Assembly: GCA_002381695.1 (NCBI GenBank)
Contig: DFXM01000042.1
Location: forward strand, 1-21,602
Reading direction: 5' to 3'
DNA length: 21,602 nt
Source: Clostridium sp. UBA4108
GTDB taxonomy: Bacteria > Bacillota > Clostridia > Clostridiales > Clostridiaceae
The translations under genes were made by a program, and so were the position numbers. The notes beneath the pieces are model-generated. The model saw nothing but the letters and a program-made list of their open reading frames with translations. It did not search any database and was not told the DNA's origin. This document shows positions 1 through 6,689 of this stretch, one piece after another (the stretch's first letter is position 1; each line of letters begins with the position of its first letter).

Positions 1-219
1 GCTATCGGTGGTTCCATTTAAGTCACTTATATCTAGATCTGTTGCTGTTACTGTTACTGTTCCGAATACAGTTACGCTATCGGTTGCTGCAGTTAATTCT
101 CTTGTAGATATATTTCCTGCACTATCAAGTCTTAATGGAACCGTGTTATTGCTACCGTCAACACCATTAACTAGTACCTGTAACCTACTAGCAACATGAT
201 TAAACACTAGATTGTTCAA
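1..219 (-). CDS. Repeat protein resembling DUF6385 family, N-terminal part only
   Basis: This reading frame enters from the left edge, so only its first 73 codons are visible. I place the start at a TTG (217-219) because a strong ribosome site (GGGAGGGG) lies about 7 bases upstream and no in-frame ATG occurs before an upstream stop. The protein begins MNNLVFNHVASRLQVLVNG and then turns rich in Thr, Val, Ser and Asp. A motif TDSVTVFG begins to recur 25 residues later, as the DNA word gctatcggt at 76-84 and again at 1-9 shows, so the rest of the protein is probably a run of short beta-rich repeats. From memory this layout fits the clostridial DUF6385 family, whose function is not established. 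There is no signal peptide or membrane segment in the visible part. The coding call is firm; the family call is moderate. Confidence 0.7.
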   Translation of the reverse strand, partial: MNNLVFNHVASRLQVLVNGVDGSNNTVPLRLDSAGNISTRELTAATDSVTVFGTVTVTATDLDISDLNGTTDS

Positions 220-349
220 AAGGTACCCCTCCCTATTATCCTTAGCTTATCTGTCCTTCTATATAATATTTATGGTTATGATGATTTGTGACATAGAAAT
301 ACTTGCTTATCATCTTTATACCTTCTTCATTAATACTCTTATAAAACAT

Positions 350-377
350 AAAAGACACACCTATCGGTGTGCCTTTT
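350..377 (-). terminator. Terminator after the alcohol dehydrogenase gene
   Basis: An 8-pair stem (gacacacc at 354-361 with ggtgtgcc at 366-373, one G-U pair) closes a 4-base loop and is flanked by A4 on the left and T4 on the right. Read on the minus strand it follows the dehydrogenase stop by about 15 bases and ends in a T-rich run, as a Rho-independent terminator should. The symmetric A and T flanks would let it act in both directions. Confidence 0.8.
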
Positions 378-392
378 ACGTTTTATAAAATA

Positions 393-1556
393 CTATTCAT
401 ACGCTATTTCTAGTATTTTATATATATCTTCTCTATATAATTCTTTTAATGTGCCTAGTGGCGCTTGCTTTGCTGCATTGTCAGCGATGAAATCTAAATC
501 TTCTCTCTTTACCCCTACTTCACTTAATGTGATAGGAGCCCCTATTTCCTTATAAAAACTTCTTAATTTTTCGATTCCTTTTAATGCTTTTTCTTCATCA
601 CTTCCATCACTAACATTGAATACATGTTCTGCAAATTTTGCAAACTTAGGTGTATCTTGCTTATGCACATATTTCATCCATGCAGGCATAATTATAGCTA
701 ACCCTGAGCCGTGAGCTATATCATTTAGTACTGATAGAGAGTGTTCAATGCAATGAGAAGCCCAATCTCCATTTCTTCCAACTCCATTCAATCCATTTAA
801 TGCTAATGTTGCAGCAAATGCAAATTCACTTCTAGACTCATAATTGCTTGGATCTCTCAATAATATTCTTGTATGATTTAAAATAGTCTTTATAATTCCC
901 TCTGACAACTCATCTAGCATATCTGTATTACTACTTCCTCCATAATAAGCTTCAAAAACATGGCTTATAGCATCAATAGCACCATTTGCTGTCTGTATAG
1001 ATGGTAATGAACTCTGAATTGATGGATCTAGTATTGAAACTTTAGGATAAAGCAGAGGAGACCCAAAGGCCCATTTCTTTCCTTCAGCTTCATTAGTTAT
1101 AACTCCACCTGAGTTCATTTCTGATCCAGTTGCAGATAGTGTTAAAACTGTAAATAAAGGCAATGCATTTTTCACACCAGCTTCTCCTTCAAAGAAATCC
1201 CATACATCACCATCATAGCAAGCTCCAGCTGAAATTGCTTTGGCAGAGTCTATAACACTTCCACCACCAACAGCTAATACTCCATCTAATCCATAGTTAT
1301 TTACAGTTTCAATTCCTTCTTTTACTTTAGATAGAACTGGATTTGGTTTTACTCCAGACACCTCTACAAACTCTATATTATGCTCTTTAAGGGAAGCTAC
1401 TACCTGCTCATATACTCCATTTGTCTTTATAGAATTTTTACCATATAGAAATAATACTTTTTTAACTTTATTGTTTTGTATATGTTCTCCTATATCCTTT
1501 ATAGTATCTTTTCCTAAAACTAATTTAGTTGGATTATATAGTGTAAAATTTAACAT
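393..1556 (-). CDS. Iron-containing alcohol dehydrogenase (butanol dehydrogenase type)
   Basis: This is a 387-residue NAD(P)H-dependent group III alcohol dehydrogenase that probably reduces aldehydes such as butyraldehyde to alcohols in the cytoplasm. The nucleotide-binding motif GGGSVIDSAK lies at residues 97-106. The four metal ligands expected for the YqhD/BdhA branch can be placed at D195 and H199 (in GAIDAISH), H272 (CIEH) and H282 (AHGSGL). The start is the ATG at 1554-1556, preceded by AAGGAGGG; a longer in-frame ATG 42 bases upstream has no ribosome site. The gene is monocistronic, with a terminator directly downstream. A TetR-type regulator is divergent from it and is its likely controller. 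The match in length and motifs to clostridial butanol dehydrogenases is good, but the real substrate cannot be read from sequence. Confidence 0.93.
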   Translation of the reverse strand: MLNFTLYNPTKLVLGKDTIKDIGEHIQNNKVKKVLFLYGKNSIKTNGVYEQVVASLKEHNIEFVEVSGVKPNPVLSKVKEGIETVNNYGLDGVLAVGGGSVIDSAKAISAGACYDGDVWDFFEGEAGVKNALPLFTVLTLSATGSEMNSGGVITNEAEGKKWAFGSPLLYPKVSILDPSIQSSLPSIQTANGAIDAISHVFEAYYGGSSNTDMLDELSEGIIKTILNHTRILLRDPSNYESRSEFAFAATLALNGLNGVGRNGDWASHCIEHSLSVLNDIAHGSGLAIIMPAWMKYVHKQDTPKFAKFAEHVFNVSDGSDEEKALKGIEKLRSFYKEIGAPITLSEVGVKREDLDFIADNAAKQAPLGTLKELYREDIYKILEIAYE

Positions 1557-1597
1557 AATTATATCCCTCCTTGTGATTTCTAGTACTGCTTTAACCA

Positions 1598-1627
1598 ATT
1601 ATATAATTTACTTTAATATTGTATTAA
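1598..1627 (-). promoter_or_regulatory. Candidate promoter of the alcohol dehydrogenase gene
   Basis: A perfect TATAAT (minus strand, 1598-1603) has a poor -35 match, TTAATA (1622-1627), 18 bases upstream. The start of transcription would fall about 35 bases before the ATG. An imperfect inverted repeat (AGTAA-C-TTACT, centre 1636) sits just upstream of the -35 and could be an operator. Confidence 0.45.
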
Positions 1628-1644
1628 AACAGTAACTTACTTTT
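1628..1644. promoter_or_regulatory. Candidate operator (inverted repeat) in the divergent intergenic region
   Basis: The arms AGTAA (1631-1635) and TTACT (1637-1641) are exact complements around one C, and two more pairs follow outside one mismatch. The site lies beside the -35 of the dehydrogenase promoter, a position suited to control by the neighbouring TetR-type protein. In DNA this AT-rich a repeat of this size can arise by chance. Confidence 0.3.
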
Positions 1645-1793
1645 AAATACATTTTCCCATATATCATAGAAAAAGTAAAATTATTTTCCACTTCTAATAT
1701 AAGTAGATTATGTCATAAAGTACTTCATACTATTGTGATTTTTTAATCATGTTGAAATTTGCTAATTGTTTCATGTCATATTTTTGAATCTTA

Positions 1794-1802
1794 TGATATA
1801 AT
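1794..1802 (+). promoter_or_regulatory. Extended -10 promoter of the TetR-type regulator
   Basis: The motif TGATATAAT (TG at 1794-1795, TATAAT at 1797-1802) is an exact extended -10. No convincing -35 lies 16-18 bases upstream, which is usual for this promoter type. Transcription would start near 1809, giving a leader of about 30 bases. Confidence 0.5.
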
Positions 1803-1837
1803 TAATTTTTACCAAAAATAATATGGTGGTGTTTATT

Positions 1838-2491
1838 GTGGATGACAAGTCTAATCTAAAAAAAAGAACTATGATGTATTTTATTGATGCAGCGAATATA
1901 ATAATAAAAGAAGAAGGAATCGAGCATGTTACTTTAAGAAAAGTAGCTAAAACTGCTGGTTATAACAGCGCTACCCTCTATAACTACTTTGAAAATCTTG
2001 ACCATCTTCTAATATTCGCTTCAATGAAATGCTTAAAAGAATATAGTAACTTACTTCCTGATTATTTAAAGGGTAAATCTAATGCTCTAGATAAATATTT
2101 TGCTATATGGAGATGTTTTATAAATTCATCTTTCAGAAATCCTAAGGTTTATAATCTTATATTTTTATCTCATTTTAGTGATTCATTGAATAATATCATT
2201 AAAGAATATTATGATATGTTTCCTGAAGATCTTGAAAATTCTCACTACGTTGAAAACTTATTTTTAGAAGGTTCTATATATAAGCGAAATACCCATATTC
2301 TAAACTCGTGTGCTAGCGAGGGCTTCATAAATAAAGAAGATATTGATGATATTAATGAAATGACTATCTTTATATATAGAAGTATGCTCAACGACGTTTC
2401 AAATAATAGTTTGCCCTATGACTTAGCTACAGCTGAAGAAAAGCTAATAAGATATTTTAGACAAATTATAAAATCATACACTATAAAATAA
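1838..2491 (+). CDS. TetR/AcrR-family transcriptional regulator
   Basis: This is a 217-residue DNA-binding regulator. The N-terminal helix-turn-helix is typical of TetR proteins: VTLRKVAKTAGYNSATLYNYF at about residues 31-51, followed by NLDHLL. The remaining residues should form the helical ligand and dimer domain, which gives no hint of the ligand. I chose the GTG at 1838-1840 because GGTGGTG lies 6 bases upstream of it; an in-frame ATG at 1823 would add five residues but has no ribosome site of its own. The gene is divergent from the alcohol dehydrogenase, which it probably controls together with itself. Its 3' end runs into a large inverted repeat shared with the convergent peptidase gene. 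The family call is firm; the target is inferred from position. Confidence 0.88.
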   Translation: MDDKSNLKKRTMMYFIDAANIIIKEEGIEHVTLRKVAKTAGYNSATLYNYFENLDHLLIFASMKCLKEYSNLLPDYLKGKSNALDKYFAIWRCFINSSFRNPKVYNLIFLSHFSDSLNNIIKEYYDMFPEDLENSHYVENLFLEGSIYKRNTHILNSCASEGFINKEDIDDINEMTIFIYRSMLNDVSNNSLPYDLATAEEKLIRYFRQIIKSYTIK

Positions 2492-2526
2492 AGACTATGG
2501 ATACCCATAATCTTTATTTTATAGTG
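2479..2526. terminator. Strong bidirectional terminator between convergent genes
   Basis: A 16-base arm (2479-2494) pairs perfectly with 2511-2526. After one mismatch, five more pairs (2496-2500 with 2505-2509) close a 4-base loop. The left arm is A-rich and the right arm T-rich, so it works in either direction. It overlaps the last codons of the regulator and ends 5 bases from the peptidase stop, serving both genes. Confidence 0.88.
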
Positions 2527-2530
2527 TTAT

Positions 2531-3532
2531 TTATTCTTCAAAATTAAATTCTCTATTCACATATAGTGCTAACAAATCTACACAAGCATTTGTATCGTCC
2601 ATGTTTATTAATGCATTAGGTCCGTGTACATAACGAGTAGCTACAGATAACCCTGTTGCTCTAACCCCAAAGTTAGATTTATTAATAGCTCCTGCATCTG
2701 TGCCTCCTCCGTCAATAACATCAAGTTGATATTTTATGTTATTATCTTTAGCACACGAAATTAGCTCTTCTACTAAATATTCATCACATATAACTGAACC
2801 ATCTGATACTTTTATAGCGGCTCCTCCACCTACAGTGTTGCTACCTTCTGGTGCATTAGGGGTGTCATTTGCTACGGTTACATCTAAAGCTATTCCTAAA
2901 TCGGGATTTATTCTATTAGCCGCTACTGTAGCCCCCCTTAACCCAACTTCCTCTTGAGTAGAAAAAACAAAGTATAAATCGTTATATGGCTTTTCTATTT
3001 TCTTCAACGTTTCAATTAAAATATAACATCCTATTCTGTCATCTAACGCTTTAGCAGTTATGTTATTCTCTTTTAACTCTAAATATTCACCTACATAGCA
3101 AGCCACATCTCCAACTCTTAAGTATTTCTCGGCTTCAGCCTTTGAACTTGCACCAATATCTATACATAATTTCTTAGTGTCTTTATCTAACTCTTTTTCC
3201 TTTATACTACTTGATACTATTCCCATAACACCATTTCTGAACTTAACTCTATTCATATAAGTTGCAGTTACTGGAATTCCGCCAAGAGCTCTTACCTTAA
3301 TTAGTCCTTTATCCTCAATTTTAACAACCTGAAAACCTATTTCATCCATATGTGCTGAAGCCATAATTCTTTTCTTATTTTCGCCGCAGCCCTTTTTCAA
3401 TATTATTAGATTGCCTAAGGCATCCACTGTGATTTCATCTGCATATTGTGCAATTTCTTTTTTTATTATATTTCTTATTTCTTTCTCATATCCGCTAACT
3501 CCAAAGGCATCAGATAATTTTTTTACTAACAT
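2531..3532 (-). CDS. M42-family metallo-aminopeptidase (glutamyl aminopeptidase/endoglucanase-like)
   Basis: This 333-residue cytoplasmic dinuclear metallopeptidase is predicted to trim N-terminal residues from peptides, probably as a large hollow oligomer like other M42 enzymes. The expected active-site residues are all in place: H61 and D63 (SAHMDEIGF), bridging D164 (KALDDRIGC), the general base E194 with ligand E195 (TQEEVGLRG), D217 (ALDVTVA) and H303 (YVHGPNALI). Length is normal for the family (about 330-360). The start ATG at 3530-3532 follows GAGGGGGAT. It is convergent with the TetR-type gene and separated from the upstream ABC importer by 130 bases with its own promoter, so it is probably transcribed alone. 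M42 members are often misnamed cellulase or endoglucanase; a peptidase role is more likely. Confidence 0.92.
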   Translation of the reverse strand: MLVKKLSDAFGVSGYEKEIRNIIKKEIAQYADEITVDALGNLIILKKGCGENKKRIMASAHMDEIGFQVVKIEDKGLIKVRALGGIPVTATYMNRVKFRNGVMGIVSSSIKEKELDKDTKKLCIDIGASSKAEAEKYLRVGDVACYVGEYLELKENNITAKALDDRIGCYILIETLKKIEKPYNDLYFVFSTQEEVGLRGATVAANRINPDLGIALDVTVANDTPNAPEGSNTVGGGAAIKVSDGSVICDEYLVEELISCAKDNNIKYQLDVIDGGGTDAGAINKSNFGVRATGLSVATRYVHGPNALINMDDTNACVDLLALYVNREFNFEE

Positions 3533-3583
3533 ATTTTATCCCCCTCATCTGAATTCATTAATTTGAAATATATATTTTAATAA

Positions 3584-3613
3584 TTTATATATTAATATTA
3601 TCATAATATTCAA
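3584..3613 (-). promoter_or_regulatory. Candidate promoter of the M42 peptidase gene
   Basis: TTGAAT (minus strand, 3608-3613) and TATAAA (3584-3589) are separated by 18 bases, placing the start about 45 bases before the ATG. A 10-base inverted repeat (arms 3599-3608 and 3638-3647) overlaps the -35 and spacer and could be an operator. Confidence 0.5.
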
Positions 3614-3664
3614 AGAAACTAAAATTCTATTTACTAGTATTATGATATATATTATGCTTTAATA

Positions 3665-4309
3665 TTAATCACCCATAATTTTCATTATTTCTTCCCTTAT
3701 ATCCCCAACTAAATTTGAAAATTTCGCTTTAATTACTATAGGTCTATTCCCTAAAATTAATAATTCATCCCCTAATTCTAAAGCCTCTTCAAGATCATGG
3801 GTAACAAAAATTATAGTTCTTTTCTCCACAGCATTGAGCTGTACTATGTTTTTAATTATTTTATTCTTGATATTAACATCAAGAGATTTAAAAGGCTCAT
3901 CCATAATTAGTACTTCGCTTTGATATGCAATAGCTCTTGCTATATTTACTCTCTGTCTCATTCCACCACTGAGGGTTAAGGGATATTTCTTTTCGCTATC
4001 ACTTAGGTCAACTAGTTTTAATACTTCATAAACCTTATCTTTTTTCTCTTGCTTTGATAGAGTATCAGGTAAAATAATCTCTAAGTTTTTTTTTACGTTA
4101 ATCCAGTTTATCAAACTACTATCTTGAAAAACATAACTAACTTTAACGCCATTATTTATATAATGAGATGAAATATAATTTAATAGAGTGGTTTTTCCAC
4201 AACCTGATTTTCCTAGCAAACAGTTTATTTTACCTTCTACAAGTTCCATATTAAAATCTTTATAAATTATATCTTCTCCATAACTTATATTTATGTTTTG
4301 CAGTTTCAT
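3665..4309 (-). CDS. ABC importer ATPase (SsuB/TauB/NrtD type)
   Basis: This 214-residue ATPase powers the importer formed with the two genes just upstream. Counting from the ATG at 4307-4309, it shows Walker A GKSGCGKT at 33-40, the Q-loop Q62, the signature LSGGM at 113-117, Walker B VLIMDE at 133-138 and the switch His171. It is somewhat shorter than typical SsuB/TauB proteins (about 240-260), with a reduced C-terminal end. An in-frame TTG at 4316-4318 is an alternative start but lies only two bases from the GGAAGGG ribosome site. The ATG begins one base after the permease stop (4311-4313), so translation of the two is very likely coupled. The substrate is not evident. Confidence 0.88.
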   Translation of the reverse strand: MKLQNINISYGEDIIYKDFNMELVEGKINCLLGKSGCGKTTLLNYISSHYINNGVKVSYVFQDSSLINWINVKKNLEIILPDTLSKQEKKDKVYEVLKLVDLSDSEKKYPLTLSGGMRQRVNIARAIAYQSEVLIMDEPFKSLDVNIKNKIIKNIVQLNAVEKRTIIFVTHDLEEALELGDELLILGNRPIVIKAKFSNLVGDIREEIMKIMGD

Positions 4310-4310
4310 A

Positions 4311-5072
4311 CTACTCAATGCCCTTCCACATAAAAAACTTTTTATTTATTATGTTTACTATAAAATCAATAAATATGCTTATAATCCCTACTATTATAAT
4401 CCACCCAATGATAGCATCTGTATTTAAACTAAGCTTCTCAATATTAATTTGTGCACCTATACCATAGGATGGTTGTCCATATAATTCTCCTGCTATTACT
4501 ACCTTTAAAATTAAGCATAAGGTTGAAGATAGTGATGGGATTATTGAAAATAAAATACTAGGTAGATACACATAAAAAGAAATCTTTTTCTTTTTAACTC
4601 CATAAATTTTCATCATTCTTAAAAGATTATTGTCAGCATTGGTTATTCCTCCTAATACCATATCATAAAATAGTGGAAATCCAATAACTATACCTATTAA
4701 TATGGGCGCATTTTCTTTTTTCATCCATATTAAAGCTAAAACTACAAAGGCCATGGTTGGAACAGATTTTAAAATTCCCATTACAGGTAACATAAAATTA
4801 TATATAAACTCATTAAAGGCACTTATCCCTCCTATAACGAAGGCTAATATTATTGCTATTATAAAACTATAAAATCCTCTAAATATACTACTAAATATAA
4901 TCTTCCAAAATCCTTCTTCACTAACTATAAAGTACAATTTGTTTACTATATTTACTATTGAGGGTACTATGACCTGATTACTGACAAAAAAACTTATTAT
5001 TTCCCAAGAAATTATTATTATTACTACGGATATAAGAACATATTTCTTATTCTTTGTAGAATATGTTCTCAT
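4311..5072 (-). CDS. ABC importer permease (SsuC/TauC type)
   Basis: This 253-residue inner-membrane permease has about six hydrophobic segments (roughly residues 12-30, 63-85, 93-115, 120-138, 170-195 and 215-240). Between the last two clusters, around residues 140-170, lies the cytoplasmic coupling loop with the G..N...L.RMMKIYG pattern that contacts the ATPase. The gene overlaps the end of the lipoprotein gene by 26 bases and ends one base before the ATPase ATG, so the three are one transcription unit. A GGAGG lies 11 bases upstream of the ATG. The subfamily (BPD_transp_1, nitrate/sulfonate/taurine group) is clear; the transported compound is not. Confidence 0.88.
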   Translation of the reverse strand: MRTYSTKNKKYVLISVVIIIISWEIISFFVSNQVIVPSIVNIVNKLYFIVSEEGFWKIIFSSIFRGFYSFIIAIILAFVIGGISAFNEFIYNFMLPVMGILKSVPTMAFVVLALIWMKKENAPILIGIVIGFPLFYDMVLGGITNADNNLLRMMKIYGVKKKKISFYVYLPSILFSIIPSLSSTLCLILKVVIAGELYGQPSYGIGAQINIEKLSLNTDAIIGWIIIVGIISIFIDFIVNIINKKFFMWKGIE

Positions 5073-6027
5073 CTGGCACTTTTCCTCCTATGGTTTTAGG
5101 TTCAAATTTATTTAACTCACTAAAATAAGTTATATATTCATCCTTACAATCTTCTGATGATATATATTTTAAGTTTATTCTTTCTATAGCCTTTGACAAC
5201 ACTTCTTTTGAAGTATTTATTCCCACCTCTTGACAATAAACCCCTGCATTTTCTGGGCTATCATATACAAAACTTATACTTTCGTCTATAGCTTTGGTAA
5301 AGTCTTTTACAAATTCTTTATTTTTTTCTATCAGTTCCTCTTTTACTATTAAGCTAGATTGTGGATATCCATATTCAGAGCCATATATACTTTTCCATTC
5401 CTCATTAATATCTAAAAGTACGTTAATTCCATCGCCTTTTTTCATCATTATAGTCGATAATGCTGGTTCCGGCACTACGGAATTGGTTATTTTTCCTCCT
5501 ATAATTGAAGGTGCAAGCTCACTTGCCGCATTTACATAGCTTAAATTTATTTCACCTTCAGCTATGCCTTTCTTCTTTAATATACTTCTAAAAACTATAT
5601 CTGGAGTTAATCCTTTGCCTGTGTTGTATATCTCTTTGCCTTTTAAATTATCTAGGCTTGCTGTGCCATCTGTAGATACTAAAAATGTTGAACCCCAACC
5701 TACTGTCCCAACAAGCTTATATCCTAACTCTTTATTATAGGATTGAGCGGCTAAGTTTGATGGAACTATGGCTACATCAGCTCCACCTTTCATCACCTCG
5801 GTGACAAGATTATCTGTAGTTTTTTGAACCTCATATGTAATATTTGTATTTTCATTTACTTGTATATTCTCTTTTATCATCTTAGCTATAGATACTGCTG
5901 GTATACCATCAGGTACTATTACCTTTACTTCAGTTTTTTCTGCTGGCTTCTCCTCTTTATTTCCACATCCAAACATCATTGTAGTGGTAATCATTATTGA
6001 AGCCAAAATAAAACCTATTTTTTTCAT
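5047..6027 (-). CDS. Substrate-binding lipoprotein of the ABC importer (NMT1/SsuA-like)
   Basis: This 326-residue protein begins with a lipoprotein signal: KK at residues 2-3, a hydrophobic stretch, then MFGC with the lipidated cysteine at 21, followed by a charged linker. The mature part reads as a periplasmic-binding-protein type II fold of the NMT1/THI5/SsuA group (VIVPDGIPAVSIAKMI, GGADVAIVPSNLAAQ, NLKGKEIYNTGKG). It should sit on the outer membrane face and hand its ligand to the permease encoded next. Homologues bind sulfonates, taurine, nitrate, bicarbonate or pyrimidine precursors of thiamine; nothing here decides among them. The leader holds two ribosome-site-like runs, AAGGAGG next to the ATG and GGAGGAG about 25 bases further up. 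I saw no thiamine riboswitch or S-box in the leader. Confidence 0.88.
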   Translation of the reverse strand: MKKIGFILASIMITTTMMFGCGNKEEKPAEKTEVKVIVPDGIPAVSIAKMIKENIQVNENTNITYEVQKTTDNLVTEVMKGGADVAIVPSNLAAQSYNKELGYKLVGTVGWGSTFLVSTDGTASLDNLKGKEIYNTGKGLTPDIVFRSILKKKGIAEGEINLSYVNAASELAPSIIGGKITNSVVPEPALSTIMMKKGDGINVLLDINEEWKSIYGSEYGYPQSSLIVKEELIEKNKEFVKDFTKAIDESISFVYDSPENAGVYCQEVGINTSKEVLSKAIERINLKYISSEDCKDEYITYFSELNKFEPKTIGGKVPDENIFYKE

Positions 6028-6220
6028 AAGAATTCCTCCTTGTAATAAATTTCTCCTCCTACATTGTATCTCAAAACAGATTTTTATTCCATTATTTACA
6101 TAAAATCATTATTATTTTATATAGCTCACTGCAATATAATTGAAAATACATCTTTATATTAAATTTTATAAACTTAAAACCAATTATAGCTATAGCATAC
6201 TTTCAAACTTCTACAAATAT

Positions 6221-6250
6221 AAAAAAGCTATGAGTTACCTCATAGCTTTT
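6221..6250 (-). terminator. Terminator after the zinc-ribbon gene
   Basis: An 11-base arm, aaagctatgag (6224-6234), pairs with ctcatagcttt (6239-6249) around the 4-base loop ttac. On the minus strand it is followed by six Ts. It lies 14 bases after the zinc-ribbon stop codon. Confidence 0.88.
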
Positions 6251-6263
6251 CTTTAAGATATTA

Positions 6264-6422
6264 CTATCTTCTGTTGTTTCTTTCTTGTTTTCTTGCTCTT
6301 CTGCAATCAACGCATCTAGTTGGCTCGTTTTCGAATCCTTTTTCTTTGTAGAAAGCTTGCTCTCCCTCAGTGAATACGAATTCTTTACCACAGTCTTTAC
6401 ATGTTAAGTTTTTATCTGCCAT
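6264..6422 (-). CDS. Small zinc-ribbon protein (52 residues)
   Basis: This short gene encodes MADKNLTCKDCGKEFVFTEG followed by a second knuckle CVDC and a basic Arg/Lys-rich tail. The cysteines C8, C11, C37 and C40 form two CxxC pairs suited to bind one zinc ion. Proteins of this shape are common in Firmicutes as 'zinc-ribbon domain containing protein'; their role is unknown, and the basic tail suggests nucleic acid or ribosome contact (inference). The ATG (6420-6422) follows GGAGG at a good distance, and a clear terminator comes just after the stop. A longer reading frame in another register of the same strand covers this gene but has no ribosome site or plausible protein character. The leader can pair over the ribosome site. 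Confidence 0.9.
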   Translation of the reverse strand: MADKNLTCKDCGKEFVFTEGEQAFYKEKGFENEPTRCVDCRRARKQERNNRR

Positions 6423-6430
6423 TTCAATTC

Positions 6431-6477
6431 CTCCATTTCAAAGATTCATATACGATTAACAAGTCCTCTAAATGGAG
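6431..6477 (-). promoter_or_regulatory. Leader hairpin that can mask the zinc-ribbon ribosome site
   Basis: On the minus strand CTCCATTT (6470-6477) is exactly complementary to AAATGGAG (6431-6438), and the latter contains most of the GGAGG ribosome site of the zinc-ribbon gene. The 8-pair stem would close a 31-base loop. Translation would be low while the stem is formed, so the leader could respond to temperature, a protein or a ligand. This is inferred from base pairing only. Confidence 0.4.
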
Positions 6478-6525
6478 AAAATTATTATCTGTACTAAATC
6501 TTTAATTAATTTTTATTACTCTTTT

Positions 6526-6554
6526 AATATAGCATAGTATCCTAATTATTGCAA
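6526..6554 (-). promoter_or_regulatory. Promoter of the zinc-ribbon gene
   Basis: TTGCAA (6549-6554) and TATATT (6526-6531) lie 17 bases apart on the minus strand, and TGC directly before the -10 makes it an extended -10. The transcript would begin near 6519, giving a leader of roughly 97 bases. Confidence 0.6.
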
Positions 6555-6689
6555 GTAATTTTTAAAATTTATTTATCTATTTTTTAGGCTAAATCTTAAA
6601 ATTATGTTGAAAATAGAAATAATATGCATACCTAAACTAAAATTCATTTTCCTCTAAATATTTTAAGTTTTTTCAGATAGGCTAAAAAA

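Noticed and set aside
8..199. Open plus-strand frame across the left edge
   Set aside because: It lies opposite the minus-strand repeat protein, which has a strong ribosome site and a recognisable repeat character; the plus-strand frame has neither.
6028..6100. Possible riboswitch in the leader of the ABC importer
   Set aside because: The leader is short and AT-rich; I found none of the conserved words expected of thiamine, SAM or cobalamin riboswitches.
6203..6391. Minus-strand 62-codon frame downstream of 6422
   Set aside because: It overlaps the zinc-ribbon gene in another register, reads through that gene's terminator and has no ribosome site.
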